Shown: positions 18,231 through 27,594, numbered from the stretch's first letter. The stretch is 64,000 nt of DNA from Bog-793 sp963823945 (GCA_963823945.1 CAWGNK010000003.1:124001-188000); one strand, 5' to 3'. A program made the numbers and translations. The notes: generated by a model from the sequence alone, not told the origin.

Positions 18231-19876
18231 GACGCGGCAGCAGGCTCATCGTCGACCCAGGTGGGCGAGCAGGACCCGATCCCGGGGTCGCCCGCCTGGC
18301 CGAGCGCGGCGGGGGAAGAACTGATTTCTCGCGGCGTTGGTCGGCACTGGCAGTGCTGTGCGTGTCGCTGTTGATCGTCTCGCTCGACAGCACCGTCCTG
18401 AACGTCGCCCTGCCGACGCTGGTACGCAGGTTGCACGCCAGCTCAAGTGACCTGCAATGGATCGTCGACGCCTACGTCGTGCTGTTCGCGGGGCTGATGC
18501 TGGTCTCGGGAAGCCTCGCCGACCGAATCGGCCGCAAACGGGTCTTCCTCTCCGGCCTGGTCGCCTTCGCCGCCTGCTCGACCTGGGCGGCATTCTCCGG
18601 CTCGGTCGGGATGCTGATCGCGGCCCGTGCGAGCATGGGCATCGGCGCCGCGCTGATCATGCCCTCGACGGTGGCGATCATCACGAACACCTTCACCGAC
18701 ATCCGCGAACGGCAGCGCGCGATCGGCCTCTGGGGAGCAACGAGCGGGGCCGGGATCGCGCTCGGCCCGATCGTCGGCGGCGTGCTCCTGGCGCACTTCT
18801 GGTGGGGGTCGGTATTCCTGGTCAACGTCCCGATCGCCGCCATCGGCTTCGGGCTTGCGGTGGCCCTCGTGCCCGACTCGAAGAATCCCTCGGCGCAGCG
18901 CCCCGATGTCGCCGGGTCGCTACTGTCGATCGCCGGACTAGGGCTGCTGCTCGGCGCGATCATCGAAGCGCCCGTGCACGGCTGGTCTTCGACACTGGTG
19001 CTGGCGACCGGCTCCGCCGCGGTCGCGATCCTCGTCGCTTTCGTGCTCCGGGAACGCACGAGCGTCAGCCCCATGCTCAATCTGGGCTTTTTTCGCCAGA
19101 GGCGCTTCTCCGTCGCGGTCACGTCGATCGCCCTGGTGATGTTCGGCATGCTGGGCGCGCTCTTCGTTCTCACGCAGTTCCTCCAGTTCCAGCTCGGCTA
19201 CACGCCGCTCGAGGCCGGCGTGCGCATTTTGCCCGCCGCCGGCGCGATCGTCCTCGTCGCGCCCCTTTCCAGCGAACTTGTGCACGCGCTCGGCACGAAA
19301 CTGACCGTCACCGCCGGCCTTCTCAGCGCCACCGCCGGCCTCTGGCTGATCTCCGGCGCCACGGTCACCACCAGCTACGCCGGCGTCGTCGCCGGCCTGG
19401 CCCTAGTCGGGATCGGCGCGGGGCTCGTCATCCCGCCTTCTACCGCTTCGGTGATGGGCTCGCTGCCGAGGGAGCACACCGGGGTGGGCGGAGCGACGAA
19501 CGGCACCTTTCTCCAGGTCGGCGGCGCCCTCGGCGTCGCCGTGATCGGCAGCCTCCTGTCCAGCCGCTACCAGGACCGCCTCACTGGCGCCCTCGCCCCC
19601 TACCACCTGCCGCCGGCCCTCGAGCAAGCCGCCCACGGCACGCTCGGCTCGGCGCTCGCCGTTGCCCACCACGTCGGCGGCACCATCGGCATCCAGATCG
19701 CGCGCGCCGCCCACGCCGCATTCATGAGCGGCATGGATCTCGGCCTTTTCACCGCAGCAGTTGTCGCGCTCGCCGCCGCCGTGATCGCCTTCGCCACCCT
19801 GCCCGGCGGGGAGCCCGCCCGCGGACGCCACCACCACGCACCCGAGACCACCGCCGCGCCACGACCGAGACATTGA
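18227..19876 (+). CDS. DHA2-type MFS transporter, 14 TM segments
   Basis: A 549-residue major facilitator protein of the EmrB/QacA drug:H+ antiporter type. Motif A is present (LADRIGRKRVF) and motif C-like sequence follows (GATSGAGIALGPIVGGVL), with about 14 hydrophobic helices. The start GTG at 18227 overlaps the TGA of the SDR gene by 4 bases (GTGA), giving translational coupling; the N-terminal 38 residues are soluble. It probably exports a metabolite or drug; coupling to the SDR suggests a related metabolite. Confidence 0.88.
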   Translation: MRRGSRLIVDPGGRAGPDPGVARLAERGGGRTDFSRRWSALAVLCVSLLIVSLDSTVLNVALPTLVRRLHASSSDLQWIVDAYVVLFAGLMLVSGSLADRIGRKRVFLSGLVAFAACSTWAAFSGSVGMLIAARASMGIGAALIMPSTVAIITNTFTDIRERQRAIGLWGATSGAGIALGPIVGGVLLAHFWWGSVFLVNVPIAAIGFGLAVALVPDSKNPSAQRPDVAGSLLSIAGLGLLLGAIIEAPVHGWSSTLVLATGSAAVAILVAFVLRERTSVSPMLNLGFFRQRRFSVAVTSIALVMFGMLGALFVLTQFLQFQLGYTPLEAGVRILPAAGAIVLVAPLSSELVHALGTKLTVTAGLLSATAGLWLISGATVTTSYAGVVAGLALVGIGAGLVIPPSTASVMGSLPREHTGVGGATNGTFLQVGGALGVAVIGSLLSSRYQDRLTGALAPYHLPPALEQAAHGTLGSALAVAHHVGGTIGIQIARAAHAAFMSGMDLGLFTAAVVALAAAVIAFATLPGGEPARGRHHHAPETTAAPRPRH

Positions 19877-20097
19877 CCGGTGGCGGGCGCCCGGACACGC
19901 AGTTCGCGCCCGGCGAACCTCTCCGCGGCCTCCGACGCTCGCCTGCAAGTGCATCGCAGCCACTTGGCGCATTCCAGCTCGGCGCCCTCACCCGACTTCG
20001 CCGCCACCGGCGCCGCGGACCGCGCCAATCGATGGCCCGAACTGCCCGGCCGACCTTTGCGGGTGGGGATCGACCTATATATTGTCTATCCATCAGT

Positions 20098-20121
20098 CCC
20101 ATTGATTTAGTTCTGTATAGT
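20098..20121 (+). promoter_or_regulatory. AT-rich candidate promoter of the sulfur locus
   Basis: The 19,877-20,149 gap ends in an unusually AT-rich patch (20080-20121) for this genome. It contains TATAGT at 20116-20121 as a -10 candidate and TTGTCT at about 20087 further upstream; the spacing to a -35 box is not ideal. It lies just before cysK, the first gene of a long co-directional run. A purine-rich ribosome site at 20137-20148 precedes the ATG. Confidence 0.45.
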
Positions 20122-20149
20122 GACCGCAGGCGAACGGGGAGGACGGGGC

Positions 20150-21082
20150 ATGGCCATTGCGAACGACATCACCGAGCTGATCGGGAACACACCGCTGGTG
20201 CGCCTGAGGCGGGTGAGTGACGGGGCGGGGGCCGAGATCGCCGCCAAACTCGAGTTCTTCAATCCGGCCCACAGCGTCAAGGACCGGATCGCCGTGGCGA
20301 TGATCGACGCGGCTGAGGAAGCCGGGCTCATCACGGCGGGCACCACGATCGTGGAACCGACGAGCGGCAACACCGGGATCGCCCTCGCGATGGTGTGCGC
20401 GGCGCGCGGCTACCGCTGCATCTTCACGATGCCCGAGACGATGAGCAAGGAACGTCGCATGCTGCTGCGGGGCTACGGCGCCGAGCTCGTGCTCACGCCC
20501 GGGCCCGAGGGGATGGGCGGTGCCATCGCCAAGGCGGTGGAGATCGCCAAAGGCGACGGCGACTACTTCATGCCCCAGCAGTTCGAGAATCCCGCCAACC
20601 CGGCCATCCACCGGAAGACGACCGCCGAGGAGATCTGGGCCGACACGGAAGGCCGCGTGGACATCGTCGTCGCCGGCGTTGGCACCGGCGGCACGATCAC
20701 CGGTGTCGGCCAGGTGCTAAGAGAGCGCAAGCCCTCGGTCCGACTCGTGGCGGTCGAGCCGGCGGCATCCCCGGTGCTGTCCGGCGGGGCGAAGGGACCC
20801 CACCCGATTCAGGGGATCGGAGCCGGTTTCGTGCCCGCGGTCCTGGACTTGGGCGTCATCGACGAGATCATCACGGTCGAGAACGACGACGCCTTCGACA
20901 CGGCGCGCCGGATGGCGCGCGAGGAGGGGCTGCTCGTGGGCATCTCCTCGGGTGCCGCGGTATGGGCCGCTGTGCAGGTTGCACGCCGGCCGGAGAACGC
21001 AGGCAAGCTCATCGTCGTCGTTGTGCCCTCGTTCGGGGAGCGCTACCTGTCCACGAAGCTGTTCGAGGGGCTCGGCGACTGA
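20150..21082 (+). CDS. cysK: cysteine synthase (O-acetylserine sulfhydrylase)
   Basis: A 310-residue PLP enzyme that makes cysteine from O-acetylserine and sulfide. The PLP lysine is K44 in NPAHSVKDR. The substrate loop TSGNTGIALA and the phosphate loop GVGTGGTITGVG are intact. The C-terminus lacks any regulatory CBS domain. It is the first gene of the sulfur locus, 2 bp from cysE, so the pair makes cysteine on site. In this context the cysteine could feed the encapsulin-associated cysteine desulfurase at 38807; that link is inferred. The ATG at 20150 follows GGGGAGGACGGGG. Confidence 0.95.
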   Translation: MAIANDITELIGNTPLVRLRRVSDGAGAEIAAKLEFFNPAHSVKDRIAVAMIDAAEEAGLITAGTTIVEPTSGNTGIALAMVCAARGYRCIFTMPETMSKERRMLLRGYGAELVLTPGPEGMGGAIAKAVEIAKGDGDYFMPQQFENPANPAIHRKTTAEEIWADTEGRVDIVVAGVGTGGTITGVGQVLRERKPSVRLVAVEPAASPVLSGGAKGPHPIQGIGAGFVPAVLDLGVIDEIITVENDDAFDTARRMAREEGLLVGISSGAAVWAAVQVARRPENAGKLIVVVVPSFGERYLSTKLFEGLGD

Positions 21083-21084
21083 GC

Positions 21085-21786
21085 ATGCCCATCGGTGTGC
21101 GGCAGGACATCGCCTCGGTGCGGCAGCGGGATCCCGCTGCCCACTCGAGGCTCGAGATCATCCTGTGCTACCCCGGTCTCCATGCCATCTGGGGCTACCG
21201 CCTGGGCCACTGGCTGTGGACGCACCGGCTGAAGCTGGGCGCGCGAGCGGTCTCCGCCCTCGTCTGTGTGTTCACGGGCGTCGACATCCACCCGGCCGCG
21301 GTGATCGGCCCCGGGCTGTTCATCGATCATGCCACCGGTGTCGTGATCGGGGAGACGGCGGAGGTCGGCGCCGACGTGACCATCTACCAGGGCGTCACGC
21401 TCGGCGGGACGAGCCTCGAGGCGGTGAAGCGCCACCCGACCGTCGGCGACCGCGTGACGATCGGCGCCGGGGCGAAGCTGCTCGGGGCGATCACCATCGG
21501 CCACGACAGCCGCATCGGCGCCAACGCCGTCGTCGTGCACGACGTGCCGCCCAACTCCATCGTGGTCGGCGTGCCGGGACAGGTCATCGCCCGCAGCCGG
21601 CCCCACACTGCGGCCTCGCCACCCGACCTGAACGAGACCCTGCTGCCCGACCTCATCGGCGTGAGCCTGGCGATACTGCAAAAACGCATGGACGAGCTCG
21701 AGGAGGTCGTGACGGGCCACGTCACCGTCGCCAAGCTGCACCGTTCGGCGGCAGGGGTATGGTCCGGAGACGACTTCTCGATCTGA
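21085..21786 (+). CDS. cysE: serine O-acetyltransferase
   Basis: A 233-residue CysE-type acetyltransferase with the N-terminal helical region (RQDIASVRQRDPAA) and a left-handed beta-helix built from hexapeptide repeats, including GVDIHPAAVIGPGLFIDHATG, split by the usual HHxxxT-like and GGTSLE elements. The C-terminal extension of about 60 residues is longer than in short SATs and holds an amphipathic helix. It starts 2 bp after cysK. Serine acetyltransferase is also a known neighbour of family 2A encapsulins, which strengthens the link to the encapsulin genes 16 kb downstream. Confidence 0.93.
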   Translation: MPIGVRQDIASVRQRDPAAHSRLEIILCYPGLHAIWGYRLGHWLWTHRLKLGARAVSALVCVFTGVDIHPAAVIGPGLFIDHATGVVIGETAEVGADVTIYQGVTLGGTSLEAVKRHPTVGDRVTIGAGAKLLGAITIGHDSRIGANAVVVHDVPPNSIVVGVPGQVIARSRPHTAASPPDLNETLLPDLIGVSLAILQKRMDELEEVVTGHVTVAKLHRSAAGVWSGDDFSI

Positions 21787-21817
21787 GCCCCAGCCCCGCA
21801 CCCCAAAGGAGGTCACT

Positions 21818-22066
21818 GTGTCAGAGCCCGCGGCACCTGCCGCTGACAGGGTTCTCGACTGCACTGGAATGTCGTGCCCGCTGCCGGTTCTGAAGACCGC
21901 ACAGGCGATCAAGGAGCTCGCGCCCGGACAGGTCCTCGAGCTGCTCGCGACGGACCCCGGAGTCGAGCCGGACATGCACGCGTGGACCAGCCGGACCGGC
22001 AACGAGCTGCTCGGCATAACCAACCAGGACGGCGTTTTCCACGTCCTCATCCGCCGGGCGAGGTAG
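21818..22066 (+). CDS. tusA: TusA-family sulfur carrier protein
   Basis: An 82-residue sulfur carrier with the signature C15-TGMSC20-PLPVLKT; C20 in the CPxP motif is the persulfide-bearing cysteine. The start is GTG 21818, with an excellent AAAGGAGGT site at the end of the cysE spacer. In sulfur oxidisers TusA passes sulfane sulfur between DsrE-type carriers and the oxidising complex. Here it lies directly before dsrE and shdrC1, which fixes its role in this pathway rather than in tRNA thiolation. Confidence 0.93.
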   Translation: MSEPAAPAADRVLDCTGMSCPLPVLKTAQAIKELAPGQVLELLATDPGVEPDMHAWTSRTGNELLGITNQDGVFHVLIRRAR

Positions 22067-22075
22067 CCGAGACCG

Positions 22076-22462
22076 ATGACGTGGTCCGACGACTCCCAAA
22101 CCAGGGTCCTCTACGTGCAGACGCACGGGATCGACGACCCGGGGCGCTGCGCGACGCCTTTCTTCCTCGCCGCAGCCGCCGCGGCAATGGAGTTCGAGGT
22201 CATGATCTACTTCACGATGTACGGACCCACCCTGCTCCGCAAGGACGTCGTTGACAAGATCGGCCCCAAAGGTGACCAGGGCGAGCCCCTGCGCCACTTC
22301 ATCGAGCAGGCCACCAGCCTCGGCGTCCGGCTGCTCGTCTGCCAACCGTCGCTCGAGCTCAACGACCTCAGCCTCGACGACCTGATCGACGGGGTCGAGG
22401 TGATCGGCGGGGCGGCCTTCAATGACTTCGCGGTCACCGCCGACGCCGTGATCAGCTTCTAG
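22076..22462 (+). CDS. DsrE-family sulfurtransferase (DsrE3-like)
   Basis: A 128-residue DsrE/F-fold protein with C25 (GRCATPFF) and C89 (RLLVCQPS). C89 sits after the central strand, where DsrE proteins carry their active-site persulfide cysteine. Such proteins move cytoplasmic sulfane sulfur to TusA. It follows tusA by 9 bp and precedes shdrC1 by 7 bp. I call it DsrE3-like from context and size; the subtype cannot be settled without alignment. Confidence 0.85.
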   Translation: MTWSDDSQTRVLYVQTHGIDDPGRCATPFFLAAAAAAMEFEVMIYFTMYGPTLLRKDVVDKIGPKGDQGEPLRHFIEQATSLGVRLLVCQPSLELNDLSLDDLIDGVEVIGGAAFNDFAVTADAVISF

Positions 22463-22469
22463 GCCCGCG

Positions 22470-23204
22470 ATGACCGTGACCGACTCCCCGCGCCAGGACA
22501 CCGACGCCCACTACAAGGTCTGGGATGTCGCCGGCTACGCCGACGTGCCCCGCGAGACCAAGGTGGGCCTGTTCGAGCAGGTGAAGGCCGACCTCCGGTT
22601 CGGCGACTACCTGTACGGCTGCTACGAGTGCGGCATCTGCGTCGGCGCCTGTCCGTCGGCCAAGTTCTACGACTTCAGCCCGCGCCGCATCGCGCAGGCG
22701 GCCGCGCGCGAGGACGTCGATCTCGTCTACCAGCAGATGCAGGAAGACATCTGGGATTGCTCGCAGTGCTTCTCCTGCCTGCGCTGTCCCCGCGGCAACA
22801 ACCCGGGCGGGATCGTCACGATCATGCGGGAGGTGGCTGTCCGCAACGGACTGGCCTCCGCCAAGCAAGCCCTCGTCGGCTACTCGCGGATCATCTTCAA
22901 GATCATGTCGACCGGGACGCAGGTCTCGCCGGACATGCTCGGGAAGGACTCGTTCCCCGACTGGGGACCGGAGACCGCCGACGTGGCGGACAACCTCGAT
23001 CTGTGGCGCCGCGCGCTGCCCCCGGAGACGATGCACACCACCACGACCGGGTGGTCCGTCGCCGAGAGCACCCTCATCGAGCTCTACCTCATCTGGATGG
23101 AGACGGGCGCCCTCGACATGATCGCCGAGGTCGACCCCGGCCTCTACACGATCCTGAAAGAACTGATGGAGGAACGCCTCGAGGAAGCGGGGTTCGTATC
23201 GTGA
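22470..23204 (+). CDS. shdrC1: sulfur-oxidising heterodisulfide reductase-like subunit sHdrC1
   Basis: A 244-residue ferredoxin-type subunit of the sHdr complex. The first cluster motif is canonical: C51-x2-C54-x2-C57-x3-C61-P. The second is C97-x2-C100-x2-C103-x2-C106-P, one residue shorter than usual before the last Cys. HdrC passes electrons between HdrB and the flavin of HdrA. The gene overlaps shdrB1 by 4 bp (GTGA). The order C1-B1-A-Hyp that follows marks the sulfur-oxidising type rather than the methanogenic HdrABC. Confidence 0.92.
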   Translation: MTVTDSPRQDTDAHYKVWDVAGYADVPRETKVGLFEQVKADLRFGDYLYGCYECGICVGACPSAKFYDFSPRRIAQAAAREDVDLVYQQMQEDIWDCSQCFSCLRCPRGNNPGGIVTIMREVAVRNGLASAKQALVGYSRIIFKIMSTGTQVSPDMLGKDSFPDWGPETADVADNLDLWRRALPPETMHTTTTGWSVAESTLIELYLIWMETGALDMIAEVDPGLYTILKELMEERLEEAGFVS

Positions 23205-24415
23205 CCATTCCCGTCGCGGCGCTCCGGCGCGCGAAGGCCGCCGAGGAACCGGTCGCCGACCGCCGCGCGCTCGAGGATCCCCGCGCCGAACTGCTCGAGC
23301 TGGAGCGCCAGGGCGAGCTGATCGTGCAGAGAATCGACCGGGAAGCGATCTCGGTGACGACGAAGTACGGCCGCGAGAAGCGGATCCAGAAGTCGCACCT
23401 GTGGCACCACAAGTCCTGCGGCCAGTGCGGCCACATCCCCGGCTACTCCACCTCCATCTTCTGGCTGATGCGCAAGCTCGGCTACGACTACCACGACCCG
23501 CACGACCAGACCTCGTGCACGGGGTGGAACTACTACGCCAGCGCGACCTCCAACCCGGCGGCCCAGGCCGCCGTCGCCGTCCGCAACTTCGCGGCCGCCT
23601 ACGAGACCGGGTACTTCCCGCTCATCCATTGCGGGACCTCGTATGGCCACTACAAGGAGGTGCGCGAGGAGCTCATCCGCTACCCCGAGCTGCGCGCCCA
23701 GGTCCGCGCCGTCATGGCCAAGCTCGGCAAGCCGCTCGTCGTGCCCGAGGAGATCGTCCACTACTCCGAGTGGGTCCACGCCCTGCGCGGCGAGATCGCG
23801 GCGCAGCTGGCCCGCGACGTGTCGGGCATCGTGGTGTCCGTCCACCCGGCGTGCCACTACCACAAGGTCGTCCCGGGCGACGCGATCTACGACCCGGACA
23901 TCTACGGCGGTCAGCGCACGGCCGTGGTGACCGGCCTCGTCGAGGCGCTCGGTGCCACGGTGCACGACTACTCGACCTGGTTCGACTGCTGCGGTTTCGG
24001 CTTCCGGCACATCCTGGTGCAGCGCGACTTCTCCAGGTCCTTCGCCACCCTCCGCAAGATCGAGGTGATGAAGGAGGAGGCCAACCCCGACGTCGTGCTG
24101 ACCCACGACACCGGGTGCGTCACCACCCTCGACAAGAGCCAGTTCGCGGCCAGGGCGCACGGCCGCAACGTCGGGCTGCCGGTGATGAGCGACGCGCAGT
24201 TCGCGGCGCTGGCGCTCGGGGCGCACCCCTACCGGGTCTGCCAGCTGCACTGGCACTCCGCCGACTACCGGCCGCTGCTCGAGAAGATGGGCATCGACTG
24301 GGAGCGGGCCTGGGCCGAGTTCCAGAGCGATCTGCGGCGGCTCGAATCCGGCGAGAAGCGTTATCTCGACTGGGATGACGCCGACGGTCTGAATGACGAC
24401 AACGGGCCCCACTAA
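23201..24415 (+). CDS. shdrB1: sHdrB1, CCG-domain subunit
   Basis: A 404-residue subunit with two cysteine-rich CCG-type regions. The first has SCGQCG (C73/C76) and TSCTGW; the second has HPACHYHK, FDCCGFGF and HDTGCVT. In HdrB such residues bind noncubane [4Fe-4S] clusters at the site of disulfide or persulfide chemistry. In sHdr the substrate is thought to be sulfur bound to the lipoyl group of LbpA. The GTG start overlaps the shdrC1 stop. An N-terminal stretch of about 60 residues precedes the first CCG region. Confidence 0.92.
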   Translation: MTIPVAALRRAKAAEEPVADRRALEDPRAELLELERQGELIVQRIDREAISVTTKYGREKRIQKSHLWHHKSCGQCGHIPGYSTSIFWLMRKLGYDYHDPHDQTSCTGWNYYASATSNPAAQAAVAVRNFAAAYETGYFPLIHCGTSYGHYKEVREELIRYPELRAQVRAVMAKLGKPLVVPEEIVHYSEWVHALRGEIAAQLARDVSGIVVSVHPACHYHKVVPGDAIYDPDIYGGQRTAVVTGLVEALGATVHDYSTWFDCCGFGFRHILVQRDFSRSFATLRKIEVMKEEANPDVVLTHDTGCVTTLDKSQFAARAHGRNVGLPVMSDAQFAALALGAHPYRVCQLHWHSADYRPLLEKMGIDWERAWAEFQSDLRRLESGEKRYLDWDDADGLNDDNGPH

Positions 24416-24452
24416 CCGCCCGGCAGGCACGACAAGACAGTTGAGGTGAGAA

Positions 24453-25519
24453 ATGTCCTCGGACACGGTTGCGGTAATCGGGGGGGACCTGGCGGGCTGC
24501 GCGCGGCGCAGGGAATCGCTGACATCGGCCACAAGGTCGTGCTGATCGAGAAGCAGCGCCATCTGGGCGGCTCGCCCATCACGCAGAAGTACTACGGCCT
24601 GACCCCGCGCGGCGAGCCCGCACAGCCGCAGATCCAGAGCCAGATCGACCTCGTGGTGGCCAATCCGCTCACCGAGGTCCGGCTCGGGACCGAGGTCGTC
24701 GCCGTGGACGGGGAGGCGGGGGCGTTCACCATCACGCTGCGCACGGAGGGGGCCCGTGACGAGACGTTCGAGTGCGGTGCGATCATCATCGCCACCGGTT
24801 TCAGCCACTTCGACCCGGGCCGGTCCACCCAGATGTACGGGTACTTCGAGTTTCCCGACGTCATCACCCAGCCCGACCTCGAGGCCATGCTGACCGAACA
24901 GCGGGTGCTGCGCCCGTCCAACGGCGAGGTGCCGGAACGGATCTGCTTCATCCAGTGCGTCGGCAGCCGCGACCGTCAGATCGGGAACGAGTACTGCTCG
25001 AAGGTCTGCTGCGGGGTGGCGTCGAAGGAGGCCACCGAACTGCGGGAGATGCTGCCGGACTCCAAGGTGCTGATCTTCTACATCGACATGCGGATGTACG
25101 GCTACTGGGAGAACGAGATCTACTGGCCCGCCCAGGAGAAGCACCACATCCAGTACGTCAAGGGACTGATCACGGAGGTGCTGCCCAAGGGCGACCGCCT
25201 GCTGGTGCGCGGCGAGGACACGACGATGGGCCGGCCGATGGAGGTGCTCGTGGACCTCGTCGTGCTGTCGGTCGGGATGGAACCGTCAGCGGGGACCCGC
25301 GATCTCGCCAGGCTGGCCGGCGTGCGGCAGAACAAGTACGGATTCATCGACGCCCCCGGCACGCCACTCGACCCGGTCAGCACCGACCGCGAGGGCGTTT
25401 TCGCCTGCGGCGCCGCCCTCGGCCCCGCGGATCTCGAGGACACCGTCTCCTCGGCGGCCGGGGCGGCCATGAGAGCCGTCGGCTACCTGCGGTCCCGCGC
25501 CGTCGCGAAGGCGAACTGA
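24453..25519 (+). CDS. shdrA: sHdrA flavoprotein, with an apparent frameshift in a G-run
   Basis: A flavoprotein of about 355 residues that holds FAD and a [4Fe-4S] cluster (CFIQCVGSRD and YCSKVCCGV supply the Cys set). The natural start is ATG 24453 after TTGAGGTGAGAA and reads MSSDTVAVIGG, but the frame then breaks at seven G bases (24480-24486). With eight Gs it continues VAVIGGGPGGLRAAQG, the normal FAD-binding GxGxxG loop, into the rest of the protein. As given, the long frame can only start at GTG 24446 and has a nonsense N-terminus. Most likely a sequence or assembly error; a real null mutation or phase-variable tract is possible. The DNA is otherwise intact to TGA 25519. Confidence 0.88.
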
Positions 25520-25532
25520 GGCCGCTTTCGTG

Positions 25533-26282
25533 ATGGCTGGTCCCGTCGTCGACACACCGAGCGCGCTGGAGTTCCAGCGCGAGATCGCCGACCTGATCGG
25601 CGACGCCGAGCTGCGGGCCGTCGCCGCCGGACTCGAACGCAAGTCGGCGGCGCTGCAGGGGCTCCTCTTCACCGCGCCGCCCCCATGGGACCGGGCGACC
25701 CTGCGCCAAGTGCTGCGGCGGGTGTTCGCGACCCGCAGGCGGGCCGACAGGATCCTCGACCTGGCCGGCCCGGAACCGCTCTCGGCAGCCGTCGCCGGGC
25801 TCCTCGCCCCCGGCGCGCCGGTCGACGAGCGGATCGACCGCTTCGATGCCGCACTTGGCGACCTCGGACTCGGGGCGCTCCTCGCGGGCTGCGGCTTCGA
25901 GTTCGCAACCGAGCTTCTGCATTTCGCGTTTCCCGACCAGTACTGGCTGTGGACGAGGTGGATCTGGGATCCCGACGCCCGGACCGGTGCGCTCTCCCTG
26001 GTCACGACCGATGGGATCGACCTGGGCACCGGGGACACCAGGGGGGCGATGTACCTGACGGTCGGGCGCGCCACGGCCTTCGTCGACGAGACCGGCAAGG
26101 CCGCAGGATTCACGACGGCGGGTCCCGGCCTTTTCGGCGTGGACGTCCTGCTGGCCTCGGTCTACTCCGTCTACATGCACACTGTCCTGCGGCTGCGGCT
26201 GTCCCGGGAGTTCAACCGGGTGATCCCTCCGCCGTCCGATCTCGTGCGCCGCCTGCTCGGCGTCCACGACGGGAGGTCCTAG
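25533..26282 (+). CDS. sHdr-associated conserved hypothetical protein (Hyp)
   Basis: A 249-residue protein between shdrA and the next Hdr gene, the place always taken by a conserved gene called hyp in sulfur-oxidising hdr clusters. It is mostly helical, with QYWLWTRWIWDPDARTGALSLV as a strongly aromatic segment (about 130-150) and few cysteines. No cofactor motif is seen. It may be a structural or assembly component of the complex. The identification rests mainly on position and size. The ATG at 25533 directly follows an in-frame GTG at 25530. Confidence 0.8.
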   Translation: MAGPVVDTPSALEFQREIADLIGDAELRAVAAGLERKSAALQGLLFTAPPPWDRATLRQVLRRVFATRRRADRILDLAGPEPLSAAVAGLLAPGAPVDERIDRFDAALGDLGLGALLAGCGFEFATELLHFAFPDQYWLWTRWIWDPDARTGALSLVTTDGIDLGTGDTRGAMYLTVGRATAFVDETGKAAGFTTAGPGLFGVDVLLASVYSVYMHTVLRLRLSREFNRVIPPPSDLVRRLLGVHDGRS

Positions 26283-26286
26283 CACG

Positions 26287-27594
26287 ATGCCGGTAGGCGG
26301 ACGGAAGGTCGCGCCCGTTGCGGTGGAGAAGGAGACGGCGACGGTCGCCTCGACCATCTCGGGACGCGAGGTCGAGCTGACCGCGACGTGGAACCGGATG
26401 TTCGAGCCCCGGGTCCTCACGAACTACGGCCCGGAGGGGTTCGCCGCGATCGCGGCACTGCCCGGCGGCGAGTCCCTCGAATGGTGCTACGGCTGCGGCA
26501 AGTGCGTGCCGGCCTGCCCGGTCGACATGGTGGGCGACTACGGGCCGCGCAAGCTCCACCGCAAGGTCCAGACCGGCACGGAGCTGCTCACCGACGCCGA
26601 CCTGTGGTTGTGCACCGCCTGCGGGAACTGCCTGCGGGTCTGCCCGAAGCGGGTGGACATGCTCGCGATCATGCCCGCCGTGCGCGAGGCCGCCCTGGGC
26701 GGCACCGCCGTGCCGGCCGAGCTGCAGGACGTCTTCGAGAAGACCTTCCGGCAGGGCAACGCCCTCGGTCAGAGCCAACGGCGCCGCGCGCAGTGGGCGG
26801 ACTCGGCCGGGGTCCCGGTCCGGATCCTCGCCAAGGACCCGGCACCCGTCGACGTGCTCTTCTTGGTGGAGGACTACTGGAGCTTCCACCCCCGCGGCCA
26901 GGACGCGGCGCGCGCCTTCGCGAGGGTCGCCACCGCGCTCGGCATCGACTGGGCGATCCTCGGCGCGGAGGAGAAGACGCTGGGTGACTCGCAGCGTCTC
27001 GCCGGGGAGAAGGGCCTGTTCGATGCGCTGGTCGAGGACGCCGCGACGACGTTCGCGAAGTACGACTTCCAACGGATCGTGACGCCGGACCCGCACGCCT
27101 TCAACGCCCTCGTCAAGGAGTACCCGGCCCGCGGGCACAGCTACGACGCCCTCCACTACACCCAGCTCCTCGCCCCGCTCGTCGGCCGGATCCGCTGGGC
27201 GCGGCGGCTCGACCTGAAAGTGACGTTCCACGACCCGTGCTACCTCGGTCGCCAGAACGGGGAGTACGACGCCCCCCGGACGCTCATCGAGGCCATCCCC
27301 GGAGTGCAACTGGTCGAGATGGACCGCTGTCGCCAGAACGGCTACTGCTGCGGTGGCGGCGGCGGGGGGATGTGGCTCGACAGCTTCACGGGCGACCACA
27401 CGACCGAACGCCTGTCCGAACGCCGGGTGCGGGAGGCCGCCCAGACCGGGGCTGACGTGCTCGTGGTGTGCTGTCCCTACGAGGTGTCGAGGTTCTCAGA
27501 CGCCGCCAAGGCGACCGGCCACGGCGACCTGCGGGTCTGCGACATCATCGAGCTCATCGACGAGGCGATGGGAGACGGAACGGACGGTGTCTGA
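26287..27594 (+). CDS. shdrB3: HdrC-HdrB fusion, sHdrB3-like
   Basis: A 435-residue protein joining a ferredoxin-like HdrC part to an HdrB part, like HdrD. Cluster motifs are C67-x2-C70-x2-C73-x3-C77-P and C109-x2-C112-x2-C115-x3-C119-P. The C-terminal half has HDPCYLGRQNGEYDAPR and a CCGGGGGGMW segment, the marks of a CCG domain. I recall two sHdr layouts, one with separate C2 and B2 and one with a single B3 accompanied by etfAB; this locus matches the second. The gene starts 4 bp after hyp and overlaps the next gene by 8 bp. Confidence 0.88.
   Translation: MPVGGRKVAPVAVEKETATVASTISGREVELTATWNRMFEPRVLTNYGPEGFAAIAALPGGESLEWCYGCGKCVPACPVDMVGDYGPRKLHRKVQTGTELLTDADLWLCTACGNCLRVCPKRVDMLAIMPAVREAALGGTAVPAELQDVFEKTFRQGNALGQSQRRRAQWADSAGVPVRILAKDPAPVDVLFLVEDYWSFHPRGQDAARAFARVATALGIDWAILGAEEKTLGDSQRLAGEKGLFDALVEDAATTFAKYDFQRIVTPDPHAFNALVKEYPARGHSYDALHYTQLLAPLVGRIRWARRLDLKVTFHDPCYLGRQNGEYDAPRTLIEAIPGVQLVEMDRCRQNGYCCGGGGGGMWLDSFTGDHTTERLSERRVREAAQTGADVLVVCCPYEVSRFSDAAKATGHGDLRVCDIIELIDEAMGDGTDGV

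Noticed and set aside
24446..25519. Taking shdrA as an intact gene starting at GTG 24446
   Set aside because: That reading gives an N-terminus without the first half of the FAD loop and ignores a well-placed ATG and ribosome site seven bases on in another frame; a lost G explains both.
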